The notes: generated by a model from the sequence alone, not told the origin. Positions 1-7,385 are shown, counted from the stretch's first letter. The stretch is 7,907 nucleotides of DNA from Candidatus Aminicenantota bacterium (GCA_030614645.1 JAUWTR010000057.1:1-7907), one strand, 5' to 3'. Made by a program: numbers and translations.

Positions 1-2
1 CA

Positions 3-1055
3 GATGCATATGACACCGGCATCGGTGAGTGGGATAAGGTTTGTGTCGAATACGGATACCAGGATTTTCCCGAAGGTGTGGACGAGGAAAAAGAACTTAA
101 AGCCATACTTGATCGCGCCTTTTCCAGAGGACTTTTATTTCTTACGAACCAGGATGCCGCCCCTGCGGGAGGCCTTCATCCGCTCTCCAATGACTGGGAC
201 AATGGTTTACATCCGGTAGATGAACTGATACACAAGCTGAAAGTGCGTTCGATTGCGCTTAATAATTTTTCTGAAAAAAAGATCAGAACCGGCGAGCCTA
301 TGGCAATGCTGGAAGAAGTCCTGGTGCCGGTTTATTTGTTTCATAGATACCAGATCGAAGCCGCAGCCAGTGTAATAGGCGGGATGTATTATAACCACAC
401 TGTGAGGGGAGGCGCCCAGGGAAACCCGAAGATGGTGCCTGCTACCGAGCAGCGGCGTGCTATTGATGTGCTTCTGACAACTATAGTACCGGAGAATCTT
501 GCTTTTCCGGAAGAGTTACTGAAGATTATACCCCCGCGTGCTCCCGGATTAAGGCAGAACCGCGAGCTTTTCCCGGGACATACAGGGATAGCGTTTGATC
601 CGCTGGGGGCAGCGGAAATCATTGCCAATATGACTATCGCTTACTTGTTGTTTCCGGAAAGGGCGGCCAGGCTGGTCCAGTATCATGCCGGGAATAACGA
701 GCTGCCGGGACTGGGTGAAGAGATTGATAAGCTGATCGGGTCCACCTGGAAATCTCCTCTGAAGCCGGATTTTAAGGGGGAGATTCAGAGAACTGTGAAT
801 AATGCAGTGCTGTATAATCTGATGGGCCTGGCGAGTTACGAGGATGCTGCTTCCCAGGTGAAAGCAGTTGCGCTGTATAAACTAAATGAGTTGAAAAACT
901 GGCTAGGTCGGAGTGTGTCCGGAACCAAGGATAAAAGTCAAAAAGCTCATTTTTATTATGCTATATCCCAGATCGAACTTTTTCAGAAAGACCCAGACAA
1001 AGTGAAGCTGACTGTGCCGTTGCCTCCTCCTCCCGGAGCACCTATAGGGAATTAA
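3..1055 (+). CDS. Zinc-dependent metalloprotease, Met-zincin (DUF4953) family, C-terminal part
   Basis: This is the C-terminal 350 residues of a large protease. The frame is open from the left edge to a TAA stop, so the start is outside the window; a GTG at position 78 is internal. Family-like stretches are YDTGIGEWDKVCVEYGY near residues 3-19, FLTNQDA (46-52), HPLSNDWDNG (59-68), GGMYYNHTVRGG (126-137) and PATEQRRAID (146-155). These match the region downstream of the zinc site in proteins annotated as zinc-dependent metalloprotease with DUF5117/DUF5118 modules. Members are normally secreted and about 800-900 residues long. The HExxH-type zinc motif and the signal peptide would lie upstream, so catalytic competence cannot be judged here. 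The protein ends in a proline-rich tail (PLPPPPGAP). No gene follows closely; the next start is 214 bp away. Family assignment is from recognition of these motifs and is fairly secure; the substrate is unknown. Confidence 0.88.
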   Translation, partial: DAYDTGIGEWDKVCVEYGYQDFPEGVDEEKELKAILDRAFSRGLLFLTNQDAAPAGGLHPLSNDWDNGLHPVDELIHKLKVRSIALNNFSEKKIRTGEPMAMLEEVLVPVYLFHRYQIEAAASVIGGMYYNHTVRGGAQGNPKMVPATEQRRAIDVLLTTIVPENLAFPEELLKIIPPRAPGLRQNRELFPGHTGIAFDPLGAAEIIANMTIAYLLFPERAARLVQYHAGNNELPGLGEEIDKLIGSTWKSPLKPDFKGEIQRTVNNAVLYNLMGLASYEDAASQVKAVALYKLNELKNWLGRSVSGTKDKSQKAHFYYAISQIELFQKDPDKVKLTVPLPPPPGAPIGN

Positions 1056-1067
1056 AATGTAAAATGG

Positions 1068-1076
1068 GGTCGGACC
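1068..1076. repeat. Short inverted repeat GGTC-G-GACC downstream of the protease gene
   Basis: Thirteen bases after the protease stop codon lies GGTC-G-GACC, two perfect 4-bp arms around one base, inside TGGGGTCGGACCACG. It is more GC-rich than the AT-rich spacer around it. Similar GGGGTC(A/G)GACC strings occur as dispersed intergenic motifs near REP-associated transposases in some bacteria; that link is from memory and is inference. No transposase is present here. Confidence 0.35.
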
Positions 1077-1131
1077 ACGCTATCCTATAGTAATGATGAG
1101 AGATGCCCAAAAATAAGGGCTGATATTTGTC

Positions 1132-1169
1132 TTTAAAGCTCCTTTTTGCCCCCAAAAAGGCACTTTAAG
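1132..1169 (+). terminator. Hairpin in the spacer before folC, possible weak terminator of the protease gene
   Basis: CCTTTTT (1141-1147) pairs with AAAAAGG (1154-1160) around a GCCCCC loop. After a 2x2 mismatch the stem continues with TTAAAG (1133-1138) against CTTTAA (1163-1168), with a possible G-T pair outside. No T-run follows on either strand, so it does not look like a classical rho-independent terminator. A smaller GCCC/GGGC hairpin (1105-1120, 8-base loop) lies just upstream. The position, 77 bp after the protease stop, fits 3'-end formation or RNA protection, but this is inference. Confidence 0.35.
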
Positions 1170-1202
1170 AAAAAAGTTACAATAATCATTTTTAATAAAA
1201 TC

Positions 1203-1230
1203 TTGCATGTCATTGAAAAGAAAATAATTA
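1203..1230 (+). promoter_or_regulatory. Candidate sigma70-like promoter of folC
   Basis: TTGCAT (1203-1208) and TAATTA (1225-1230) are separated by 16 bp in a very AT-rich stretch about 40 bp before the folC start. An overlapping TTATAA (1228-1233) is another possible -10. In such AT-rich DNA partial matches arise by chance, so the call is weak, although a promoter is expected here because the previous gene ends more than 200 bp upstream. Confidence 0.3.
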
Positions 1231-1269
1231 TAAAAACATCGCCATTTTTTTATGAATAGGTCAGGTTAA

Positions 1270-2553
1270 ATGAATCAACTATATAAACAATATCTAGCTG
1301 CTGAGAATTACCTCAATCAGGGGCTGATACGTACTTCGGTCCCTGATGTTCCCAAGAAATATATTCGCAGGGAATGGATGCTCAGGTTTTTAGAGGACCT
1401 GGGGCATCCGGAAAAAAATTATCCCTGTATTCATGTCGCCGGCACTTCAGGCAAGGGCTCGACCGCGGTAATGATAGCTGAGATACTGCAGCATGCTGGC
1501 TACAAAACCGGGCTGCACATAACACCCTACTTGCAGGTGGCTACAGAGAAACTCTGGTTTGAGGGAAAATATGCAGCTGCTGAAGAGTTTATCGATTTGA
1601 TAGAGTGGGTAAAACCGATATGTGAAAAGTGGCGGAGCCCGGAAGTACCTCTGCATGGAATGACTTCATTTGGGCTCTGTCTGGAATACTTTCGCAGAAA
1701 AAAAGTTGATATTGCCGTGATCGAAGCCGGGGTCGGCGGGCGGAATGACCTTACAAATGTTCTTAACACATGTCTCGCAGTTATCACCCCACTTGGATTT
1801 GACCACATCAAGACCCTTGGCGATACGATTGAATCGATTGCCGGACACAAAGCAGGTATCATGAAGAAAAACATCCCTGCTGTAGTTTTTAAGGGCAGGG
1901 GGAGTGATGTGATTTTATCTGCTGCCCGAAAGATCGGAGCAGCCGTTAAATGGGTGGAACCTGAAGATACTGGTTTTTCTCGTAAATTGAGGATGCAGGG
2001 GGGATTTCAGAATACAAATGCCCGTATCGCGGAGAAAACTGCTTTTGCTTTACAGAAGCTGGGATATCATATTAATGAGGCGGATATCTCAGCTGGTTTA
2101 GCCCAGGCTCGTATTCCGGGACGGTTGGAGAAATTACAGGGCCACCCAGAGGTCATAATCGATGGAGCTCATAATTATCAGAAGCTAAAAAATCTTTTTT
2201 CGGAGTTTTCCGGCCGGAGGATTATTGTTATATACGGGATGCTGCAGTCTAAGATCAATGATGAAGTATTAAGCCTTTTAAAAAGTGTAAACGCCCGTTT
2301 TATTTTTACAAAGCCTGAAGTTTATGGTAAAGAGGCGTTTGATCCCCCTTCTATAATAGACAGCTTTCCTCCAGGAGAAGCTTCCTTTTTTCCTTCACCG
2401 TCTGATGCATTGCAGGGAGCGGTTAAAGCAGGAGGGCCGCGGGCGAAAATTGTAGTGGCTGGTTCGCTTTATCTGGCGGGAAATATCCGAGAGTCGTATT
2501 TTCCTGCAGAAGATGTGCTTTTTTCCCGCACTAGCTGGCCTAATATGTTTTGA
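1270..2553 (+). CDS. folC: Folylpolyglutamate synthase / dihydrofolate synthase (FolC)
   Basis: A cytoplasmic ATP-dependent ligase of the Mur ligase superfamily that adds glutamate to folates, and in bifunctional members also makes dihydrofolate from dihydropteroate. The 427 residues are full length. Visible motifs are the P-loop HVAGTSGKGST (55-65), EAGVGGRNDLTNV (152-164), DH at 178-179, KAGI with the usually carbamylated lysine at 194, PGRLE (283-287) and IDGAHN (297-302), which opens the C-terminal domain, then VAGSLYLAGNIR (396-407). The start is fixed by an in-frame TAA immediately before the ATG; a weak AGG lies 4 bases upstream of it. One oddity: where the family usually has a metal-site glutamate in an FE motif, this protein has SFG, with Gly at 135. 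Whether it has both activities or only polyglutamylation cannot be told from sequence. A small unknown gene follows after 54 bp and may be cotranscribed. Confidence 0.95.
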   Translation: MNQLYKQYLAAENYLNQGLIRTSVPDVPKKYIRREWMLRFLEDLGHPEKNYPCIHVAGTSGKGSTAVMIAEILQHAGYKTGLHITPYLQVATEKLWFEGKYAAAEEFIDLIEWVKPICEKWRSPEVPLHGMTSFGLCLEYFRRKKVDIAVIEAGVGGRNDLTNVLNTCLAVITPLGFDHIKTLGDTIESIAGHKAGIMKKNIPAVVFKGRGSDVILSAARKIGAAVKWVEPEDTGFSRKLRMQGGFQNTNARIAEKTAFALQKLGYHINEADISAGLAQARIPGRLEKLQGHPEVIIDGAHNYQKLKNLFSEFSGRRIIVIYGMLQSKINDEVLSLLKSVNARFIFTKPEVYGKEAFDPPSIIDSFPPGEASFFPSPSDALQGAVKAGGPRAKIVVAGSLYLAGNIRESYFPAEDVLFSRTSWPNMF

Positions 2554-2607
2554 AAAATATCTCGCCGATGCCTGTTGATAAAATTAGAGAAATGTCCGAT
2601 ACTGTAG

Positions 2608-3063
2608 ATGAAAATGGAAAGAAGAGATTTTCTACTCTGGATTGGAGCCATTGCCTTTAGCTTAGGTTTAACTAAAAAAGAAAAATGGGAGCTGCTCAAA
2701 GTGTTGTTCAACATCTATATGGAAGTAAAGGAGATGGGCTGCCGGATTGGAGAGGATTTTATAAAAAGGGAATTTCATCTTGATTTAGACGGCAAGCGGG
2801 AAAACCGGGAAGAACATATAGTGGTTCTTATTCACAATGAGGGTAATGGTGATAAGTTCATTCTCCAGGTTACATTTTTTAAAACTAGGGCGAATTATTA
2901 CTTCACAAGGAATGCTGAAAATATCAGGAATATCACATGTATAGTTAATGGTGATGTCATAGAGGTGATTGAAAACGAATTAAAAGAGGAAGAGTTAAAT
3001 ATACTGCTTCCCAAAATACTGAAAGGCATCCGGGAAGAAAAGAAGCTGCTTAAGCTTAATTAG
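2608..3063 (+). CDS. Uncharacterised small protein with a twin-arginine-like N-terminus
   Basis: I do not recognise this 151-residue protein. It begins with a short basic segment containing ERRDFLLW, which resembles the Tat consensus RRxFL. A hydrophobic stretch of about 15 residues (7-21) follows, then a charged helix-like region (23-56), a probable beta-rich part (REEHIVVLIH, FILQVTFF, CIVNGDVIEVIE, residues 67-122) and a lysine/glutamate-rich C-terminal helix (125-150). There is no AxA cleavage site, so an N-terminal membrane anchor is as likely as export. A TAG just before the ATG limits the start; a second ATG at 2614 is equally possible and neither has a clear ribosome binding site. It lies 54 bp after folC on the same strand, and its last 8 bases overlap the 3' end of the convergent VWFA-related gene. 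The coding region is more AT-rich than folC. Function unknown. Confidence 0.7.
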   Translation: MKMERRDFLLWIGAIAFSLGLTKKEKWELLKVLFNIYMEVKEMGCRIGEDFIKREFHLDLDGKRENREEHIVVLIHNEGNGDKFILQVTFFKTRANYYFTRNAENIRNITCIVNGDVIEVIENELKEEELNILLPKILKGIREEKKLLKLN

Positions 3064-4291
3064 CAAAATAACCGGACCGGTGAACAACTCGATATTTTTT
3101 TCCTTTCACTCGGACTGTGATCTTGTTAAATCTTCCATCCTCAAGGTAATTTGAAGGGGAATAATAGAGCAGGTAATAGTTCTCAGAAGCTTCAACGGCT
3201 CGGTTAAATAAATAAATGGGATTAGCTGAACTTTCCATAAATCCGCCTGTTGAAAGAGCCATTTCCCGAAAAGCGCGGTAGATATCTTCAGACTGTTCCT
3301 GCATACGTAATCCCGGAACGTGTTTTGTGGGTGTGGTTAGATAGAGAAAGTGGATCGAGATAGAGGAATCAGCAAAGCTTTCTTTGACACGTTTGACATT
3401 AAAAGAGACATCCCGTTTAAAAGGGTAAGAAAGGGATTTTAATTTTTGGACGACACTGGGTTTGTCCTGATATATCTGCATGTATTTATTCAAGATCATA
3501 TCCTGTATTTGGGGGAGGTATTCTCTTTGATAAATAAGAAAGACATACTTCTGTCCGGGCATGTCTTTTAAATATTGAGAAAAGGACATGAGTTTTTCCT
3601 GGTCGATAAACCGTAAATTTTCTATTCTTCCCATAATATCCGAATAACGCATTAGTTTTTTTTCAAAAGGAAAATGTGAGTATTCATTTCCGGTTGCAGA
3701 GGGTATTCCCTCGCGTCTTTGTTCGTTTCCGCTTTCTCTTTCATTTTCCATGGATAAAGAACTGGCAAGCCGGGTAAGGTCATCCATAGCACTTCTGTAT
3801 TCAGCATTCCCGATAGTTACATCATTTCTTATTAATACTTTGAGCTGGTTGGCAAGCTCTTCTTTGGAATTGTATAGTAAAGCGTTGTATGTCTGCCGGT
3901 AGGTTTTCAAGGGTGTTACGATTATCAGATTATCATCCGGGAAGATAACATTTTGAACAAAATATTCTATTGAATCTCCCACTCTCGCGCTGTATTCAGT
4001 AAGTTCAAAAAAGAGGAAAAAATTCCGGGAAGTGCTGGGTGTAAATCTTTTCTTTTCTTCACTTCTCTCGATAGAGCTTTTGTTTACCAGGTAGACGGCT
4101 TCCACTTCCTGAAGGGTATCGTTTTCATAGATCTCAAAGTCATTTATGGTCAGATCACTGACAAATGTGTTTCCTTGAAATACTCGGACTGGGATTTCAA
4201 TGTTAATGACCTGGCTTAGTTCTTTTATTTGTTGAGAGAAAATCGAAGCTGAGAGAATCACAAGAAAAAGCAAAAGAAAACATTTTTTCAT
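3056..4291 (-). CDS. Secreted VWFA-related protein (TIGR03436-like)
   Basis: A predicted exported protein of 411 residues. Its N-terminus MKKCFLLLFLVILSASIFSQ is a typical signal peptide with no lipobox. Next comes the family's beta-rich lead-in (INIEIPVRVFQGNTFVSDLTINDFEIYEN, in pieces around residues 30-57), then a VWA-like core beginning at NFFLFFELTEYS (about 90-101). The C-terminus, with YYLLYYSPS, DGRFNKITVRV and HRSGYFA, is characteristic of TIGR03436 proteins, first described in Acidobacteria. The MIDAS DxSxS is replaced by ELTEY, so metal binding in the usual way is doubtful. The middle (about 180-205) is polar and low in hydrophobic residues, probably a linker. An in-frame ATG at 4306 would add five residues, but it has no ribosome binding site and lies only about 14 bases from the predicted transcript start. 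ATG 4291 has AGGA 8 bases upstream. Role unknown; binding or surface functions are only inferred for the family. Confidence 0.88.
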   Translation of the reverse strand: MKKCFLLLFLVILSASIFSQQIKELSQVINIEIPVRVFQGNTFVSDLTINDFEIYENDTLQEVEAVYLVNKSSIERSEEKKRFTPSTSRNFFLFFELTEYSARVGDSIEYFVQNVIFPDDNLIIVTPLKTYRQTYNALLYNSKEELANQLKVLIRNDVTIGNAEYRSAMDDLTRLASSLSMENERESGNEQRREGIPSATGNEYSHFPFEKKLMRYSDIMGRIENLRFIDQEKLMSFSQYLKDMPGQKYVFLIYQREYLPQIQDMILNKYMQIYQDKPSVVQKLKSLSYPFKRDVSFNVKRVKESFADSSISIHFLYLTTPTKHVPGLRMQEQSEDIYRAFREMALSTGGFMESSANPIYLFNRAVEASENYYLLYYSPSNYLEDGRFNKITVRVKGKKYRVVHRSGYFAN

Positions 4292-4299
4292 TTTTCTAT

Positions 4300-4303
4300 T
4301 CCT
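4300..4303 (-). promoter_or_regulatory. Ribosome binding site AGGA that decides the VWFA gene start
   Basis: On the minus strand AGGA is followed by 8 bases and ATG at 4291. It overlaps the codons of the longer alternative start at 4306, which has only ACTTTA before it. The signal-peptide layout (two lysines, then the hydrophobic core) also fits the 4291 start. Confidence 0.6.
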
Positions 4304-4326
4304 CATTAAAGTATGAGTTTATTTAA

Positions 4327-4355
4327 AATATCGGCGTAATATGAAAAAATGTCAA
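4327..4355 (-). promoter_or_regulatory. Sigma70-like promoter of the VWFA-related gene
   Basis: On the minus strand a perfect -35 box TTGACA (4350-4355) is followed by a 17-bp spacer and GATATT (4327-4332), four of six matches to the -10 consensus. Transcription would start near 4320 and give a leader of about 30 bases to ATG 4291. This is the best promoter match in the window and suggests the gene is transcribed independently of the large gene upstream of it. Confidence 0.65.
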
Positions 4356-4379
4356 GTAAATAATATTGTTAAAATTGGA

Positions 4380-4394
4380 ATGCTGCCTTAGCAT
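4380..4394 (-). terminator. Small hairpin after the Asp-box protein gene, weak terminator candidate
   Basis: On the minus strand ATGCT-AAGGC-AGCAT forms a 5-bp stem with a 5-base loop, starting 5 bases after the TGA stop of the large gene. It is followed by TCCAATTTTAAC, a poor T-tract. The position is right for a terminator ahead of the independent promoter at 4327-4355, but the stem is short. Confidence 0.3.
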
Positions 4395-4399
4395 CTAGG

Positions 4400-7372
4400 T
4401 CAATTTTTTAGCAAAGGATCATCGCGTATACAGAGTTTTCCTGCTACTGTTTTTCCAGCAATTGTAAGCGTGACTCTGTATTCTCCAGCTGGGGCTGTAA
4501 AGTTGCGCAATTGGCTGCCGAAAAGGTCTCTTCCTTCCGAATAAAAGCCGAAATTTCGGGTAAGTTGCCTGTGGACCAAGGTAAGGGCTTGTTCTGACTG
4601 GGCCTTATTAAGCCTTGCTTTTAGGCCTTTAAGTTTGTCTTTTTCTGATGTTTTTTTAACTAATGCGGAAAGCTCTTGAATGATTTTTTCGAGACGTTTT
4701 TTAAATGCCAAACTTTCTTCTTCAGCCGGGGGAAACTGCATGTTCCAGCGAACCTTGTTGATTCCTGGTTTGCCGGATAAAGTTATCTCTTTTTGGCATT
4801 TTCCCGTCAAGTCTTGGATATGAATACTCACTTTTTCTGCCGGCACTGATTTTAAGTAAAAGTGGATAAATGCTCCTGCTGGAGGGTTTTTGCCCCGGAA
4901 TTTAAAAAATGATTGCTGACGGCCGAGAGAGACAGTCTGCCATTTGGTTGCAACCCGGTTTTTAAATAAATAAACCTCAGATGAGAGAACCTCCTCTGTA
5001 AACTGTTGAAGCGGGGTGATGTCATCTGCAATCCAGATGCTCCGTCCGTGAGTTCCGGCTATAAGATCATTGTCGCGGGGGTGGATGATGAGGTCATGAA
5101 ATGCGACTGTCGGCATATTGTTCATAAAACGGTTCCAAACTTTACCTCCGTTTAAGGAAACAAAGCAGGCAAACTCAGTTCCCGCAAAAAGCAAGTTTTT
5201 ATTCTTGTGGTCTTCTTTAATAACATAAACACTGTGCCCTTCAGGCAGGTTGCCGGATATATTATTCCAAGTAGCGCCAAAATCTGTAGTCTTGTATATA
5301 TAAGGGGTAAAATCATCGTTGCGATGGCCGTCAAAAGCTGCATAGGCTGTTCCTTCATTATGATGTGAGGCTTCTACGCGGCTTACCCAGGTTCCTGCCG
5401 GTACTCCTTGGATATTGCGCCTGACATTTGTCCATATTTCTCCTCCATTTTCTGTGACCTGAACATTGCCGTCGTCAGTTCCCACCCAGAGTACGGCTGG
5501 ATTGAGGGGTGACTCTGATATGGATATTATAGTGCAGTGATTTTCAGCTCCGGTTACTTCCTGGGTCAAGCCTCCGGAATCGGATGAGTTTCTTTTGGAG
5601 GAGTCATTGGTCGTCAGGTCAGGGCTAATAATCCGCCAAGTGTTGCCTCTGTCCCCTGATTTAAACACATGGTTGCCTCCCACATAGATAGTCTTTGGAT
5701 TGTTCGGGGAGATGATCAGGGGGCTGCTCCAATTGTACCGGAATTGAGCTGGAAGCAGGCTGGCATAACTGCTGTAAGTGAAATGGCCCCGCCACAACCA
5801 GTATTCGCCCGGAAATATTGAGTATTCTACGGGAGTCTCATCAAAGTTAGGGTCATAGTAATCTTCAAAATTGATTATGGTATCTGGCCGGGGTGATATG
5901 AATTTGGTCTCCCTGGTCTCCATGTTTATCCTTCCGAAACCTCCCACATGGCAAACAGTATAAACTGTACGCCAGTCTGTGGGGTCGACCTGCATGTGAA
6001 AACCGTCCCCGCCGTTTACTTCTATATTATGGTCATTGAGGATGCCCAGGTTGTCCCGGCTGTTGCTGGGAGCTGCGAATCCGCCGATGTCCTGCATGCC
6101 TCCGTACACCCAGTAAGGGTCCCGCATATCTACACCTATGGCGTAATATTGAGCGATAGCCATATTATTAAATGAGATAAAGGACCTTCCTCCATCAACT
6201 GTAAGATGAGCGCCCTGGTCTGTAGCTACATAAAAGATGTTTTTATCTTCTGGAGATATCCACATGTCGTGGTCGTCACCTCCTGCGCCCATCCAGGGTT
6301 TTCCCCGGAAGGTTTTGCCGCCATCATTGGAGAAGATGTATCTCCTGGCTATCACATAGATCAGATCATCATCGAGTGGGTTGATGGCGATACGCCCGTG
6401 ATACATGGGGCGGCTTATATGCCGTACTAAGTATTTCCAGGTCAGGCCTGCATCATCGGACCTATATACTCCCGGACCTGGAATGCTTTTATCTGCTGGC
6501 AGCCGGTCACTGGCTTCAACACTGGCGACTATGGTCTGTGGATCCGAACGATAGATGTCAAGGCCGATGCGCCCCAGGTTTCCCTTTGGCAGTCCTTTTG
6601 TCAGTTTGAGCCAGCTTTTTCCTGCATCTTCAGATTTATATATCCCGCCGTCCGGACCGCCGCTGTGAAATGTCCATGGCTGCCGCAGGCGGTGATACAT
6701 GGCAGTGTAGAGTGTGCTTGGATTGACCGGGTCCATTTGGATTTCAGTACACCCGGTTTTTTTATTATCAGGGAGGCCGTTTTTAAGTTTCTCCCAAGTC
6801 TCTCCCCCGTCTGTGGTTTTAAACAGGCCGCGGGTTCCGGAGTATCCCCAGAGATGGCCGATAGCTGCAACATAGACTATATCTTTATTTGTAGGATGGG
6901 TGGCGATGCGTGCTATTTGATGGGTCTCTTTCAGGCCCATGTTTTTAAAAGTCCTTCCCCCGTTTGTTGATTTATAGATACCGTCTCCCCAGCCGCTGCT
7001 ATTACGGTTGTTGGCTTCTCCGGTTCCTATCCATATAATATCCGGGTCTGCTTGGAAAAATGCGACGTCACCAATAGAGCCTGCCCCGTAGTTGTCAAAG
7101 ATCGGGGTCCAGGTAACTCCGGCATTTATCGATTTAAACACCCCGCCCGAGGCTGAACCGACCAGTATGATCCGGTAATCATCGTCAAGGGCATCCAGGG
7201 CGGAGACCCGCCCCATCATATTTGCTGGCCCGATATTTCGCCAGCGGAAGGTGCTTAAAACATCTGAGTTGTTGTTTTCTCCGGCAGCATTTGCGGATAT
7301 GGATAAAGATAATAATATCAAGGCGGATAAAAGCCATATGTTGATCTTTGATCGACTCCTTCTGTTTTTCAT
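4400..7372 (-). CDS. Secreted Asp-box (BNR) beta-propeller protein, sortilin/Vps10-like
   Basis: A predicted exported protein of 990 residues, near the usual length of about 1000 for proteins annotated as sortilin-like or glycosyl hydrolase/YVTN-BNR repeat. It has a signal peptide (basic MKNRRSRSK, a hydrophobic core to about residue 28, ANAA end). Eleven Asp-box motifs of the form S-x-D/N-x-G-x-T-W follow: starts at 81, 135, 186, 247, 305, 348, 391, 572, 640, 695 and 739. Residues 399-571 contain none and include the conserved-looking GGMQDIGG and WSSPLIISPNNP. The propeller closes with GTHGRSIWIADDITPL (773-788). Residues 845-880 look like an FlgD-type Ig fold, 885-930 are lysine/glutamate-rich and probably helical or coiled coil, and the end has APAGEYRVTLTIAGKT, another beta-sandwich signature. 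Asp-boxes are structural, so hydrolase activity should not be assumed. The start is set by a strong GGGAGG site. Substrate and partner are unknown. Confidence 0.92.
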   Translation of the reverse strand: MKNRRSRSKINIWLLSALILLSLSISANAAGENNNSDVLSTFRWRNIGPANMMGRVSALDALDDDYRIILVGSASGGVFKSINAGVTWTPIFDNYGAGSIGDVAFFQADPDIIWIGTGEANNRNSSGWGDGIYKSTNGGRTFKNMGLKETHQIARIATHPTNKDIVYVAAIGHLWGYSGTRGLFKTTDGGETWEKLKNGLPDNKKTGCTEIQMDPVNPSTLYTAMYHRLRQPWTFHSGGPDGGIYKSEDAGKSWLKLTKGLPKGNLGRIGLDIYRSDPQTIVASVEASDRLPADKSIPGPGVYRSDDAGLTWKYLVRHISRPMYHGRIAINPLDDDLIYVIARRYIFSNDGGKTFRGKPWMGAGGDDHDMWISPEDKNIFYVATDQGAHLTVDGGRSFISFNNMAIAQYYAIGVDMRDPYWVYGGMQDIGGFAAPSNSRDNLGILNDHNIEVNGGDGFHMQVDPTDWRTVYTVCHVGGFGRINMETRETKFISPRPDTIINFEDYYDPNFDETPVEYSIFPGEYWLWRGHFTYSSYASLLPAQFRYNWSSPLIISPNNPKTIYVGGNHVFKSGDRGNTWRIISPDLTTNDSSKRNSSDSGGLTQEVTGAENHCTIISISESPLNPAVLWVGTDDGNVQVTENGGEIWTNVRRNIQGVPAGTWVSRVEASHHNEGTAYAAFDGHRNDDFTPYIYKTTDFGATWNNISGNLPEGHSVYVIKEDHKNKNLLFAGTEFACFVSLNGGKVWNRFMNNMPTVAFHDLIIHPRDNDLIAGTHGRSIWIADDITPLQQFTEEVLSSEVYLFKNRVATKWQTVSLGRQQSFFKFRGKNPPAGAFIHFYLKSVPAEKVSIHIQDLTGKCQKEITLSGKPGINKVRWNMQFPPAEEESLAFKKRLEKIIQELSALVKKTSEKDKLKGLKARLNKAQSEQALTLVHRQLTRNFGFYSEGRDLFGSQLRNFTAPAGEYRVTLTIAGKTVAGKLCIRDDPLLKN

Positions 7373-7379
7373 GATTCAG

Positions 7380-7385
7380 CCTCCC
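7380..7385 (-). promoter_or_regulatory. Strong ribosome binding site of the Asp-box protein gene
   Basis: GGGAGG on the minus strand lies 7 bases before ATG 7372 and fixes that start. It is the best Shine-Dalgarno match in the window. The rest of the 112-bp gap up to the previous gene holds only a 12-base CGCT-GCTA-AGCG palindrome (7448-7459) with no T-run, and weak AT-rich -10-like strings; I see no convincing promoter or terminator there. Confidence 0.75.

Noticed and set aside
1527..1874. Minus-strand open frame of 115 codons inside folC
   Set aside because: It is antisense to a full-length, well-conserved folC and has no recognisable protein features; a shadow frame.
3071..3081. Palindrome ACCGG-A-CCGGT with a T-run some 14 bases downstream, as a terminator for the plus-strand gene
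   Set aside because: The stem would be only about 4 bp with a 3-base loop, the T-run is too far away, and the bases encode the conserved RSG of the VWFA protein C-terminus.
5948..6970. Several plus-strand open frames of 74-101 codons antisense to the Asp-box gene
   Set aside because: They lie wholly within a clear coding region, contain no family motif and are explained by its codon composition.
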